The notes beneath the pieces were generated by a model. It saw only the letters and a program-made list of their open reading frames with translations, did not search any database and was not told the DNA's origin. The position numbers and the translations under genes were made by a program. A stretch of 64,000 bases of DNA from an uncultured Opitutaceae bacterium (lineage in GTDB: Bacteria > Verrucomicrobiota > Verrucomicrobiia > Opitutales > Opitutaceae): assembly GCA_951813085.1 (NCBI GenBank), contig OX638348.1:1869627-1933626 (forward strand). Reading direction: 5' to 3'. Below, in pieces: positions 57,348-64,000 of this stretch (the stretch's first letter is position 1; each line of letters opens with the position of its first letter).

Positions 57348-59522
57348 TTAGAACCTGCCAATGACCGATAGGCGCGCATTGAGCGACGCTCCCACAGTTA
57401 CTTGATGCGTGCTATGGGAATTCGGGAAATAAAGCTCATCGGTCAGGTTCTCGATATTAAGCTGAACGCGGAGCTCATCGGACAGGTCATAGAACGCAGC
57501 CGCATCTATACGGGTATAGTCTGGCAGGATCGCGCTATTCCCATTGTTGACGAAACTAGTGTCCTGATGCGTGAGTCCGAGACCAAAACCAAACTCGACA
57601 GTCAACTGGAAGTTATTCCAAACCGAGAACATGTGCTCGGGCAGCTCACGTGGGCACAGACCCGTCGCTCCTGATCGTTTGACCTGCTCGCCATCCAGGT
57701 TGCTGTACCCAGCCGAGATAAACCAATTTTCCGTAACCTTGCCCTGAAGCTGCAGCTCGAATCCGGTAATCTCCGAATCGATCACGTCCAATGTCGATGG
57801 ATCGTTGTCCGCGACCTGGGGCGAGCTTTGCTCAATTTCGAAAAGAGAAAACGTCAGGTTCAAGATTTGGCTGATGTCCCATTTCACGCCTAGCTCCGTA
57901 TTGGAGAACGTATTCGGATCGAGCTGGTTGTTGCTGCCATTGATATTCGCGAACTGCTCGCCACTGCGGGGAAGGAAGGACTCGCTATAGCTTCCGTAGA
58001 TCGATACGTTTTCTTCGGGCTTGAAGAGCAGCCCCAGACGAGGTGAAATCTCATCGTCCGCGCGGCTCCGCGTCTCATTAGCGACAACGTTGAATACGTT
58101 GATATCGAAGCTGTCGAAACGAGCTCCGAGAATCACGTCCCATTGAGGCGAAAGCGCAATCTCGTCCTGTATGTACGCGGAGAATACGTCGATGCCCACA
58201 TGCGTGTCGTCGTTGATATCTGCAGTGAAGCTATTCGTCGTCGGTACGCCAGAGGCATTGACACCTACTCCTCCGCTCACGTTAAGTGGTCGCGTGGTCG
58301 CGAAGACTTCATTGTCGTCGGATGTCGTGTTCCAGAACGAATTGTAGCGATCTTGGTTCGACGACGTATCGATAATTTCCGTGCCGAAAATCACTGTGTG
58401 GCTGATGGTGTCGGTGATGAACTCTCCAATCAGGTTTCCTGACAGAACAAAGTTTTCGCGTTGCGTGGTGTCGACATATCCATCGAGCGTAACTTGGTTT
58501 GGCGTTAGGGCTTGGTTGTAGCTCGACGCGTAGAAATTCTGGTACAGCTTGTCATAGTCGCCGTAGAAGGCGCTGAAGTTGCCTTTCACGTTGTCCGAAA
58601 AATCCTGCTGCAAGGACGCGCGAAGCAAGTGGGCCTCAAGCTCGGTCTTATTCAATTCGGGGTCGCCAAAAACCGTATCTTCGAAAGCTTCGACGGGACG
58701 TCCATTGGACCCGGTAGGAATGCCGCGATCGATGAATCGCTCGTGATCGACGTACTCGTAGGATAGATCCACCGCCGATTTTTCGCTCAACTGGACCTTA
58801 GCGGTCGGATTCACGCCTAAGCGATCGCCACCGAAGAAATCGCGGTGATTCTCCAGGCTTTCGACAAACGCGTTGACCCGGATAGCGGCATTATCGTCGA
58901 CCGCGAAGTTGCGATCGATCTGGGCGCCAAATCCGCCAAAGGAATCGATACGCGCTTGGTACTCGGTGAACTCCGCATCGATCAGGCCCTTTTTTGTCAC
59001 ACGGTTCAGGATACCGCCGGAGCCGCCACGGCCAAAGAGCAAGGCATTGGGACCACGGAGAATCTCGACCTGCTCCAAATTGTAGAGCGAGCGGTAATGC
59101 TGAACATCGTCGCGCGCGCCATCGATAAAGAAGTCAGCCGTCGAACGGACGCCTCGAAACACGACCGAATCCCGGTGGCCTTCGCCCTGCGAGGTACTGA
59201 CGCCCGGCGTGTAGTTGATGATATCGCCAATGCTGTCGAAGCCCTGCAGCTTGATCTGGTCTGCAGTCACGATGGATAGGCTCTGCGGTACATCGATGAC
59301 CGGCGTGGGCGACTTGAGCGCATTGACACGATCAGTGTATAGATACCTACCGACGGTTACAAAATCATCGAGTTCAACAACTCCAGAAATTTCATCCTGC
59401 ATACCCCCCGCATTCGTCTGAGCCAAGGCCATGGGCGATCCAATCGTCACGGAAATCACCGCTGCGCCCAAAACGCGCCAAGATGCGATTTCCATTCGCT
59501 TGATTGTGTGATGGTTTGTCAT
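57348..59522 (-). CDS. TonB-dependent siderophore receptor
   Basis: A 724-residue outer-membrane receptor of the siderophore type. After a signal peptide the plug domain contains TPVIDVPQSLSIVTADQIKL, DIINYTPGVSTSQGEGHRDS, FFIDGARDDVQHYRSLYNLE and VEILRGPNALLFGRGGSGGI, all typical of ferric hydroxamate-type receptors. The barrel ends in Phe (NARLSVIGRF). It is complete and single, with a 400-base gap upstream. Iron-chelate uptake is the probable role; the ligand cannot be specified. Confidence 0.93.
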   Translation of the reverse strand: MTNHHTIKRMEIASWRVLGAAVISVTIGSPMALAQTNAGGMQDEISGVVELDDFVTVGRYLYTDRVNALKSPTPVIDVPQSLSIVTADQIKLQGFDSIGDIINYTPGVSTSQGEGHRDSVVFRGVRSTADFFIDGARDDVQHYRSLYNLEQVEILRGPNALLFGRGGSGGILNRVTKKGLIDAEFTEYQARIDSFGGFGAQIDRNFAVDDNAAIRVNAFVESLENHRDFFGGDRLGVNPTAKVQLSEKSAVDLSYEYVDHERFIDRGIPTGSNGRPVEAFEDTVFGDPELNKTELEAHLLRASLQQDFSDNVKGNFSAFYGDYDKLYQNFYASSYNQALTPNQVTLDGYVDTTQRENFVLSGNLIGEFITDTISHTVIFGTEIIDTSSNQDRYNSFWNTTSDDNEVFATTRPLNVSGGVGVNASGVPTTNSFTADINDDTHVGIDVFSAYIQDEIALSPQWDVILGARFDSFDINVFNVVANETRSRADDEISPRLGLLFKPEENVSIYGSYSESFLPRSGEQFANINGSNNQLDPNTFSNTELGVKWDISQILNLTFSLFEIEQSSPQVADNDPSTLDVIDSEITGFELQLQGKVTENWFISAGYSNLDGEQVKRSGATGLCPRELPEHMFSVWNNFQLTVEFGFGLGLTHQDTSFVNNGNSAILPDYTRIDAAAFYDLSDELRVQLNIENLTDELYFPNSHSTHQVTVGASLNARLSVIGRF

Positions 59523-59935
59523 TAACTTTGTAAATCTAGCGGGTCGCGAACGAACCCAGATTCCGAGCGACTACCGCTCTCTGACCCATACCTTAACACC
59601 CGCAGCCAGCGCTGTCCGCCCCGAGACGGATAAAAAAGACTCCAGGAGGGATAAATTGACCCCGATTCGGGTGTATTTTAGGCCGATTTGTCGAAATCAA
59701 GGAAGGCGCGCCCTCAAATTGGCGCGGCTAGCCGAGTCTCTAACGGATGCAGCGGATCTCGGAAGCATGCTTCAATCCAATCTTTGTTCCCGAAACGCAT
59801 AGGCTAAAGCCAAATGCGATAAGCGCTTTCCGATGAAAAAGGGGATAATAGCTCTCATCAAGAAAGCGTCAGGAAAATCCATCGAATGCGATGAATAAAG
59901 AGACTCAATGAAAGCTCAAAGGAAAGGGACCAAAA
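59523..59935. other. Regulatory gap between siderophore receptor and DUF6868-like gene
   Basis: About 410 bases without a plausible gene between divergent genes. It contains a 6-bp hairpin CGCGCC/GGCGCG (59707-59726). An iron-responsive operator would be expected near the receptor start, but I could not identify a convincing one by eye. Confidence 0.45.
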
Positions 59936-60181
59936 ATGGTAACAATTGAAACGTTCAGAGAACTCCTGGGTTGGTGCACTGTCATCAATATTGGGATACT
60001 CGCGATCACTTCTATTCTTCTGTCCCTGCTACGTGGGCCTATCTCCAATATACGCGCCAATCTATTTGGCCTGGACCAAATCGACGTGTCGCGAGCCTAT
60101 TTCCAATACCTAGCGCAATACAAAATAGCGATCCTATTCTTAAATATCGTACCCTACATCGGGTTGAAGCTTATGACATAA
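59936..60181 (+). CDS. Small membrane protein, DUF6868-like
   Basis: An 81-residue protein with two membrane helices (TVINIGILAITSILLSLL and IAILFLNIVPYIGLKLM) joined by a loop NLFGLDQIDVSRAYFQYLAQYK. The F-x-L-x2-x-D-V-x-RAYFxYLxxYK pattern fits the DUF6868 family of small inner-membrane proteins of unknown function. It lies 97 bp before a cytochrome c lipoprotein gene on the same strand. Confidence 0.7.
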   Translation: MVTIETFRELLGWCTVINIGILAITSILLSLLRGPISNIRANLFGLDQIDVSRAYFQYLAQYKIAILFLNIVPYIGLKLMT

Positions 60182-60278
60182 TTTAGACTATTCAACAACG
60201 GGGTCGTTTACATTCAGTTTAAGCTCCGGATCGGGAAACAACTGCAATAAATAGTCGAATACAAGGAAAGAAATAGAA

Positions 60279-60749
60279 ATGAAAAAACAAGCAATCGGCG
60301 TGTGTCTCCTGTGCCTAGCTGGGCTCATCGCCCTAACGGGATGTCCCGGCGGAAAAGTGTCGCCCAGAGGATTTCGTTTGCCGGAAGGCAGTATCTGGAA
60401 CGGCAAAACCGCTTTCGTGGATCTTGGCTGCATTCAATGCCATTCGATAGAAGGCGAAGAGCTATTTCCTGAGACAACGGAACCGCGCAAAATAAACATC
60501 GTTTTGGGCGGGGAAATTACTCGAGTGAAAACTTATGGACAACTAGTGACTTCGATCATCAATCCATCGCATGTTATCAATCCCCAGTATCGGGATGAGT
60601 TCTTGGACGAGGAGGGCAATTCAAAGATGCCAGACTTTTCGAAAGAGATGACGGTACGCCAAATGATCGATCTCGCAGAGTTCCTTCAAGCTCGCTACGA
60701 AGTCGTTATTCCGAACCACGGCTATAGCGAATTTGGCCACGGACCTTAG
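60279..60749 (+). CDS. Cytochrome c lipoprotein
   Basis: A 156-residue lipoprotein (signal LCLAGLIALTGC) with one class I cytochrome c domain: heme motif GCIQCHSIEGEE and a likely axial Met in GNSKMPDFSKEMT. Good ribosome-binding site (AAGGAAAG) just before the ATG. It probably carries electrons at the periplasmic face of a membrane. It is convergent with the MsrQ-like heme membrane protein gene, another redox component. Confidence 0.9.
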   Translation: MKKQAIGVCLLCLAGLIALTGCPGGKVSPRGFRLPEGSIWNGKTAFVDLGCIQCHSIEGEELFPETTEPRKINIVLGGEITRVKTYGQLVTSIINPSHVINPQYRDEFLDEEGNSKMPDFSKEMTVRQMIDLAEFLQARYEVVIPNHGYSEFGHGP

Positions 60750-60786
60750 AAAGTGTCCAAAAAGAGACCGATAGTGAAACGAGCTC

Positions 60787-61359
60787 CTAACGTCTGGGCA
60801 CGAACCGGAGTACCTGAATCCCGAGCAAAACAGCCGCATGCACATAGCCTTCGACCGGGTCGAATGCCGTGAGCGCCCAGTGCAGAAACGTCAATATAGC
60901 GGCTATGTAGACTAATCGATGCAACGGCTTCCAGCGTTTGCCGAGCGAGCGAACCGAGGCGTTGTTGCTGGTGATGGCGAGCGCGATGAAAATAAGCATC
61001 GCTATCCATCCCGTCAGCAAGCCAGGCTCGATGCTCTCCGATAGGATTCTCGCGGCATCCCCCTGCTTGACAATGTAGGCAATCAAATGAGGTACCGCAT
61101 AGGCGAACGCCGCCAGGCCAAGATATCGCTGCTGCTTCAATAGCCAAGCCGTCCAGCGCCGCTTCGGAAAAAGGTTGCGTAGCGGTGTCGCGGCCAACGT
61201 TACAATCAGCAAACGAGCGGAGAGCTCGCCCGTTAGATGGATGAATTCTCCATAGAACAAGGCCCCACTTGCGTAGCGCCAGCTAAGCAAAGCGACGGGT
61301 CCAAACAATACGGCCCAGATAAAATAACGGGAACTCAAAACGGTTGACAGGTTCAACAT
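60787..61359 (-). CDS. MsrQ-like heme-binding membrane subunit (ferric reductase-like fold)
   Basis: A 191-residue membrane protein with about six helices and the His positions of MsrQ/YedZ-type heme proteins: IHLTGELSARLLIVTLAATPL, QRYLGLAAFAYAVPHLIAYI and WKPLHRLVYIAAILTFLHW. In E. coli, MsrQ feeds electrons to the periplasmic methionine-sulfoxide reductase MsrP. No msrP is next to it here, so its partner is unknown or elsewhere. The ATG at 61359 is preferred over a TTG at 61365. Confidence 0.85.
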   Translation of the reverse strand: MLNLSTVLSSRYFIWAVLFGPVALLSWRYASGALFYGEFIHLTGELSARLLIVTLAATPLRNLFPKRRWTAWLLKQQRYLGLAAFAYAVPHLIAYIVKQGDAARILSESIEPGLLTGWIAMLIFIALAITSNNASVRSLGKRWKPLHRLVYIAAILTFLHWALTAFDPVEGYVHAAVLLGIQVLRFVPRR

Positions 61360-61397
61360 TTGCAAAGAAAGCTCGTAATCTTAAAGAGGAGACATCT

Positions 61398-61967
61398 ATG
61401 CACATTACCAAAATAATCACAACGCTTGTATGCGTTACTTTTATACAAGCTTGCGTTGCCCAAGTCGGTTCCAACTCGAGCGTGGTCAACCCCAATCTCG
61501 CCAAGAAAGACGAGCTTACAGCGCTCCCCGGAGTGACACCGGCCATCGGGGACGCGCTTTCCGACAGCGACAAGGCAACGCTTCGCGCCAAGTTGTTTCT
61601 CCCCATCAATCTCAATACCGTATCCGACGCGGAACTCTCGCTCGTACCTGGCATCAATCGAAAGATGAAGCACGAGTTCGAGGAGTACCGGCCTTACACC
61701 TTCATCACGCAATTCCAGCGGGAAATCGGCAAATACGTCGACGATAAGGAAGTCGCTCGCTTCGAGCAGTACGTTTTCGTTCCCATGGACCTGAACTCCG
61801 CTTCATCTGAAGCCTTTGGCAGCATTCCGGGCATGAGCCGCCGCATGGTGCGTGAATTCAACGAGTACCGCCCGTACACGTCCATGGATCAGTTCCGTCG
61901 CGAGATTGGCAAGTACGTCGACGACAACGAGGTCGCGCGACTCGAGCGCTACGTTTTCATCAAATAG
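61398..61967 (+). CDS. Exported protein with tandem helix-hairpin-helix repeats
   Basis: A 189-residue protein with signal peptide (ITKIITTLVCVTFIQACVAQ) and three ComEA-like helix-hairpin-helix units. The last two are nearly identical to each other over about 60 residues: NLNTVSDAELSLVPGINRKM, EEYRPYTFITQFQREIGKYV and DLNSASSEAFGSIPGMSRRM, NEYRPYTSMDQFRREIGKYV. Such domains bind DNA without sequence preference; outside the cytoplasm they occur in DNA-uptake proteins. The start at 61398 is chosen because it begins the signal peptide. It is followed by a terminator and is divergent from the MsrQ-like gene. Confidence 0.85.
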   Translation: MHITKIITTLVCVTFIQACVAQVGSNSSVVNPNLAKKDELTALPGVTPAIGDALSDSDKATLRAKLFLPINLNTVSDAELSLVPGINRKMKHEFEEYRPYTFITQFQREIGKYVDDKEVARFEQYVFVPMDLNSASSEAFGSIPGMSRRMVREFNEYRPYTSMDQFRREIGKYVDDNEVARLERYVFIK

Positions 61968-62003
61968 CGACACGCGACCTAAGCGCTTCCAATTTTCCTT
62001 CAG

Positions 62004-62038
62004 TCCGCCTTGGTTCAATACCTTGGCGGATTTTTTTT
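62004..62038 (+). terminator. Terminator of the helix-hairpin-helix gene
   Basis: TCCGCC (62004-62009) pairs with GGCGGA (62025-62030), with a 15-base loop that can pair partly inside, followed by eight T residues. It lies 37 bases after the stop codon. Confidence 0.75.
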
Positions 62039-62154
62039 ATTCTACACTGTCTTACGGCCCAACTATCCTCTAGAATGGAAAACGAGCGGATTCGTTTCAT
62101 AACAAAGCAGAGATTACGCTTGATTTTATAAAACGTTACGTTACGTTATATTAA

Positions 62155-62697
62155 GTGAATAAACGTACATTACTGGCGGCGCTGCGGCTTCTCGGGCAAT
62201 TCGCCAATGCGGAAGGCATCAAGCTTGAAGTCTCCATCTACGGTGGAGCCTCGATTCTTCTCGCCTTCAACAGTCGTGACGCCACGAGGGATATAGATGC
62301 GATTCTAAAGCCTAAGGAAGAGGGCGAGCGTTTGGTCGCCCGTGTAGCTCGAGAGCTCGATATCCCTGACGATTGGCTCAATTCCAACGTCGAGCAGTTT
62401 ATATCGCCCAAGCAAGAAGCGAAAAGACGCTTGGCCGAAATTGAGGACGAAACCGGACTGATCGTCCACGTCCCGACGGCAAAGTACCTCCTAGCAATGA
62501 AGGCCCTCGCCTGTCGCCGTCCCATTGGTGAATACAAGGGGGACATCGAAGACTTAAGATTTCTGATCGATAAAATTGGCATAAAGTCTGTATCCGAAAT
62601 CCAAGACGCGGTGGACGCTTTCTATCCAGACGACGTGATTCGACCGCGCGACGTTCCTTTGCTGGAGAGTCTTATTAATTCGAACGATGATGCGTGA
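62155..62697 (+). CDS. Nucleotidyltransferase-fold protein (DUF6036-like)
   Basis: A 180-residue protein with a nucleotidyltransferase fold: the motif VSIYGGASILLAFNSRDATRDIDAIL carries G-G-A and the D-x-D metal site (seen as YGGASILLAF and RDIDAIL), and ALACRRPIGEYKGDIEDLRFL is typical of DUF6036-like proteins related to AbiEii. Its end overlaps the next gene by 11 bp. GTG start. A tandem CGTTA repeat (three copies) lies in the leader about 15-30 bases upstream. Pairs of this type are predicted toxin-antitoxin or defence modules, which is inference here. Confidence 0.8.
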   Translation: MNKRTLLAALRLLGQFANAEGIKLEVSIYGGASILLAFNSRDATRDIDAILKPKEEGERLVARVARELDIPDDWLNSNVEQFISPKQEAKRRLAEIEDETGLIVHVPTAKYLLAMKALACRRPIGEYKGDIEDLRFLIDKIGIKSVSEIQDAVDAFYPDDVIRPRDVPLLESLINSNDDA

Positions 62698-63214
62698 AGA
62701 ATGGAAAAGGCCTAGTACCGCAGCGGAGGTCTGCGAGCGCGTTCATGATGCGGAATCCTTCGGTCGGAACGTACGCGATTGGCAGCATGAGCTTCAAAAA
62801 GTAACCAGCCGTCCCGCGTTTGCCCGATTGGTGAACAAAGCTCCGGCTCTGTTGCGTGACCTCCTCAAGGATGGCGGTCAATGCGATGCGTATCTCGCTG
62901 CCTACGTGGAGTGGCTTTCTGACCGAATCGGCATCGAAGCGCCGGTGTGGGTTTTCGATCGCAATCGCGTAGCGGAAGAACCCTGGTTCGACTATCCACC
63001 CCTATGGGAGCAATCGTTCGTTGACGCGCCAGGAGCCTTTCGTCGCAGAGGCGTATTCACAAAACCTGACAACGTGATCCGCATTCAAAAAGGCAGACCT
63101 CCGACACCTACCGCAAATAAGCGTCGTAAAAACGCAGAACGGCAGCGACGCTATCGAGAACGTATCAAAGCCAAGCTTGCGAGACTTAAAGAGCTAGAGA
63201 CTGGGAGAAAATAA
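62687..63214 (+). CDS. Partner protein of the nucleotidyltransferase pair
   Basis: A 175-residue protein of unrecognised family, rich in charged residues. The N-terminal half is helical (PAFARLVNKAPALLRDLLKD, YLAAYVEWLSDRIGIEAPVW), with a Trp-rich middle (EEPWFDYPPLWEQSFVD), and the C-terminus is strongly basic and coiled (KRRKNAERQRRYRERIKAKL). It overlaps the nucleotidyltransferase gene by 11 bp and so is translationally coupled. It may be the second component of a toxin-antitoxin-like module; the basic tail could bind nucleic acid. Confidence 0.7.
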   Translation: MMREEWKRPSTAAEVCERVHDAESFGRNVRDWQHELQKVTSRPAFARLVNKAPALLRDLLKDGGQCDAYLAAYVEWLSDRIGIEAPVWVFDRNRVAEEPWFDYPPLWEQSFVDAPGAFRRRGVFTKPDNVIRIQKGRPPTPTANKRRKNAERQRRYRERIKAKLARLKELETGRK

Positions 63215-63241
63215 ACTGGAAACTCTTACCTAAGCAATCAC

Positions 63242-64000
63242 ATGAGATACCTATCGCTTTCAATTTTCCTGGCATTGAGCGCAGTCGTTTCTGCCAAGCC
63301 CAACATCCTCTTCATCGCCGCGGACGACTTGCGGACCGAGCTCGGATGCTACGGCTCGGATTTAGCGATCACGCCACACTTGGATGCTTTGGCTGACGAT
63401 GGACTGCTGTTCAATCGAGCCTATTGCCAGCAAGCGATCTGCAGTCCTTCCCGGGCCAGCCTCATGACCGGCGCCCGACCCGATACGTTGGGAGTGATCG
63501 AAAACTACACCTATTTTCGGGATGCCAATCCCGACATTGTAACGCTTCCTCAATACTTGATTACCCAGGGCTATGAAACCGCATACTGCGGCAAGATCTA
63601 CCATGGTCGGTTTACCGATCTCGAGAAATCCTGGAGCTGGAAGCCCGTCCAAAATCTACCCGGACTTCCCAAGCCCCTTCCCTACGCGCTAAAGGAAAAT
63701 CTGGAGATCCAGAAACGCAACCGGGAAGAAGCCGCCCAGAAATACAGTCCCGAAGCGCGGGGCGGCCTCGGCAACGGTCCCGCCTATGAAGCCGGAGAGG
63801 TATCCGATCAGTACTACTCCGACGGATACGATACCCAACGCGCTATCGCAACCATGAAGGAAATGGTCACTAAAAGCGACAAGCCCTTCTTCCTCGGATT
63901 GGGATTCAAGAAGCCCCACTTGAATTGGGTGGCTCCCAAACGCTACTGGGACCTCTACGACCCTTCGGAAATCAATTTGGCTGAGCATGACAAGGCTCCT
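63242..64000 (+). CDS. S1-family sulfatase, iduronate-2-sulfatase-like (5' part)
   Basis: The gene runs off the end of the window; 253 codons are visible. Signal peptide MRYLSLSIFLALSAVVSA, metal strand KPNILFIAADDLRTELGCYG, formylglycine motif AICSPSRASLMTGARPDTLG (C-x-P-S-R), CGKIYHGRF and FFLGLGFKKPHLNWVAPKRY. This pattern is that of iduronate-2-sulfatase-like members, which usually act on sulfated uronic or related sugars. The start ATG is at 63242, 27 bp after the preceding gene. Confidence 0.9.
   Translation, partial: MRYLSLSIFLALSAVVSAKPNILFIAADDLRTELGCYGSDLAITPHLDALADDGLLFNRAYCQQAICSPSRASLMTGARPDTLGVIENYTYFRDANPDIVTLPQYLITQGYETAYCGKIYHGRFTDLEKSWSWKPVQNLPGLPKPLPYALKENLEIQKRNREEAAQKYSPEARGGLGNGPAYEAGEVSDQYYSDGYDTQRAIATMKEMVTKSDKPFFLGLGFKKPHLNWVAPKRYWDLYDPSEINLAEHDKAP

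Noticed and set aside
59523-59935. Riboswitch or Fur box upstream of the siderophore receptor
   Set aside because: I looked for known conserved boxes and dyads and found only a 6-bp hairpin, which is not enough to support a call.
1-64000. tRNA or rRNA genes
   Set aside because: No T-loop-like motif in a cloverleaf context and no rRNA-like conserved stretch was seen in the gaps; a covariance-model scan would be needed to exclude them fully.

Overview
The window most likely comes from a marine, polysaccharide-degrading member of the Verrucomicrobiota, probably class Opitutia near Puniceicoccales/Pelagicoccaceae. This is inferred from gene content: five S1-family sulfatases, a paired cytochrome-c/DUF1549-DUF1553 and DUF1501 locus, a secreted protein ending in a VPDSG-CTERM-like tail, a RhaI-type rhamnose pathway with a fused RhaD/lactaldehyde dehydrogenase, and two TonB-dependent receptors. 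I saw no rRNA, tRNA, CRISPR array, transposase or integrase.

Layout. 1-2.5 kb: remains of a subtilisin-like protease and of an endonuclease/exonuclease/phosphatase-fold protein. 3.4-4.2 kb: a VPDSG-CTERM-like exported protein with a terminator. 4.5-19.3 kb, almost all on the minus strand: two sulfatases, a PQQ-type beta-propeller protein, the rhamnose genes rhaB, rhaDE and rhaI, a divergent AraC regulator, rhaM, an SSS symporter and an NCS1-like permease. 19.4-20.8 kb: a DUF4062/TIR-like protein split by a stop. 21.1-23.2 kb: a TonB receptor with His/Glu-rich loops. 23.3-26.3 kb: an unusual BlaI/M56-type locus joined to phage-virion-like proteins, with a strong dyad operator. 26.4-30 kb: a small unknown protein, a PRC-barrel protein, a PocR-type AraC regulator and HemN. 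30.1-38.4 kb: a minus-strand run with a metallo-beta-lactamase, two unrelated haloacid dehalogenases, a HAD hydrolase, a sugar isomerase, a Gfo/Idh/MocA oxidoreductase, a uronate-dehydrogenase-like SDR and a sulfatase. 38.5-57.2 kb: an S9 peptidase, an M24 peptidase, another Gfo/Idh/MocA enzyme and sulfatase, the cytochrome-c/DUF1549 and DUF1501 pair, NIPSNAP, carbonic anhydrase, a monooxygenase-like cytochrome and redoxin. 57.3-64 kb: a siderophore-type TonB receptor, a small cytochrome c, an MsrQ-like heme protein, a helix-hairpin-helix secreted protein, a nucleotidyltransferase gene pair, and a sulfatase that runs off the end.

How the genes work together. Sulfatases remove sulfate esters from algal or similar glycans. 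Released L-rhamnose would be taken up (SSS symporter), converted between anomers (RhaM), isomerised (RhaI), phosphorylated (RhaB), and cleaved and oxidised (RhaDE), under a divergent AraC regulator. The 31-38 kb run looks like a second catabolic operon, for an acidic or modified sugar, with dehalogenases attached.

The most striking property is the number of broken genes. About a dozen loci carry a premature stop, a frameshift, an end truncation or an insertion while the flanking sequence still reads as the family, next to long intact operons. Four of the premature stops sit where the family has a tryptophan, so each fits a single G-to-A change. Recent pseudogenisation is the simplest reading; sequencing error must be excluded. 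The best candidate for an undescribed system is the BlaI/M56 locus at 23.3-26.3 kb. Two extragenic elements made of short hairpins, near 42.2 kb and 52.7 kb, are also unexplained.
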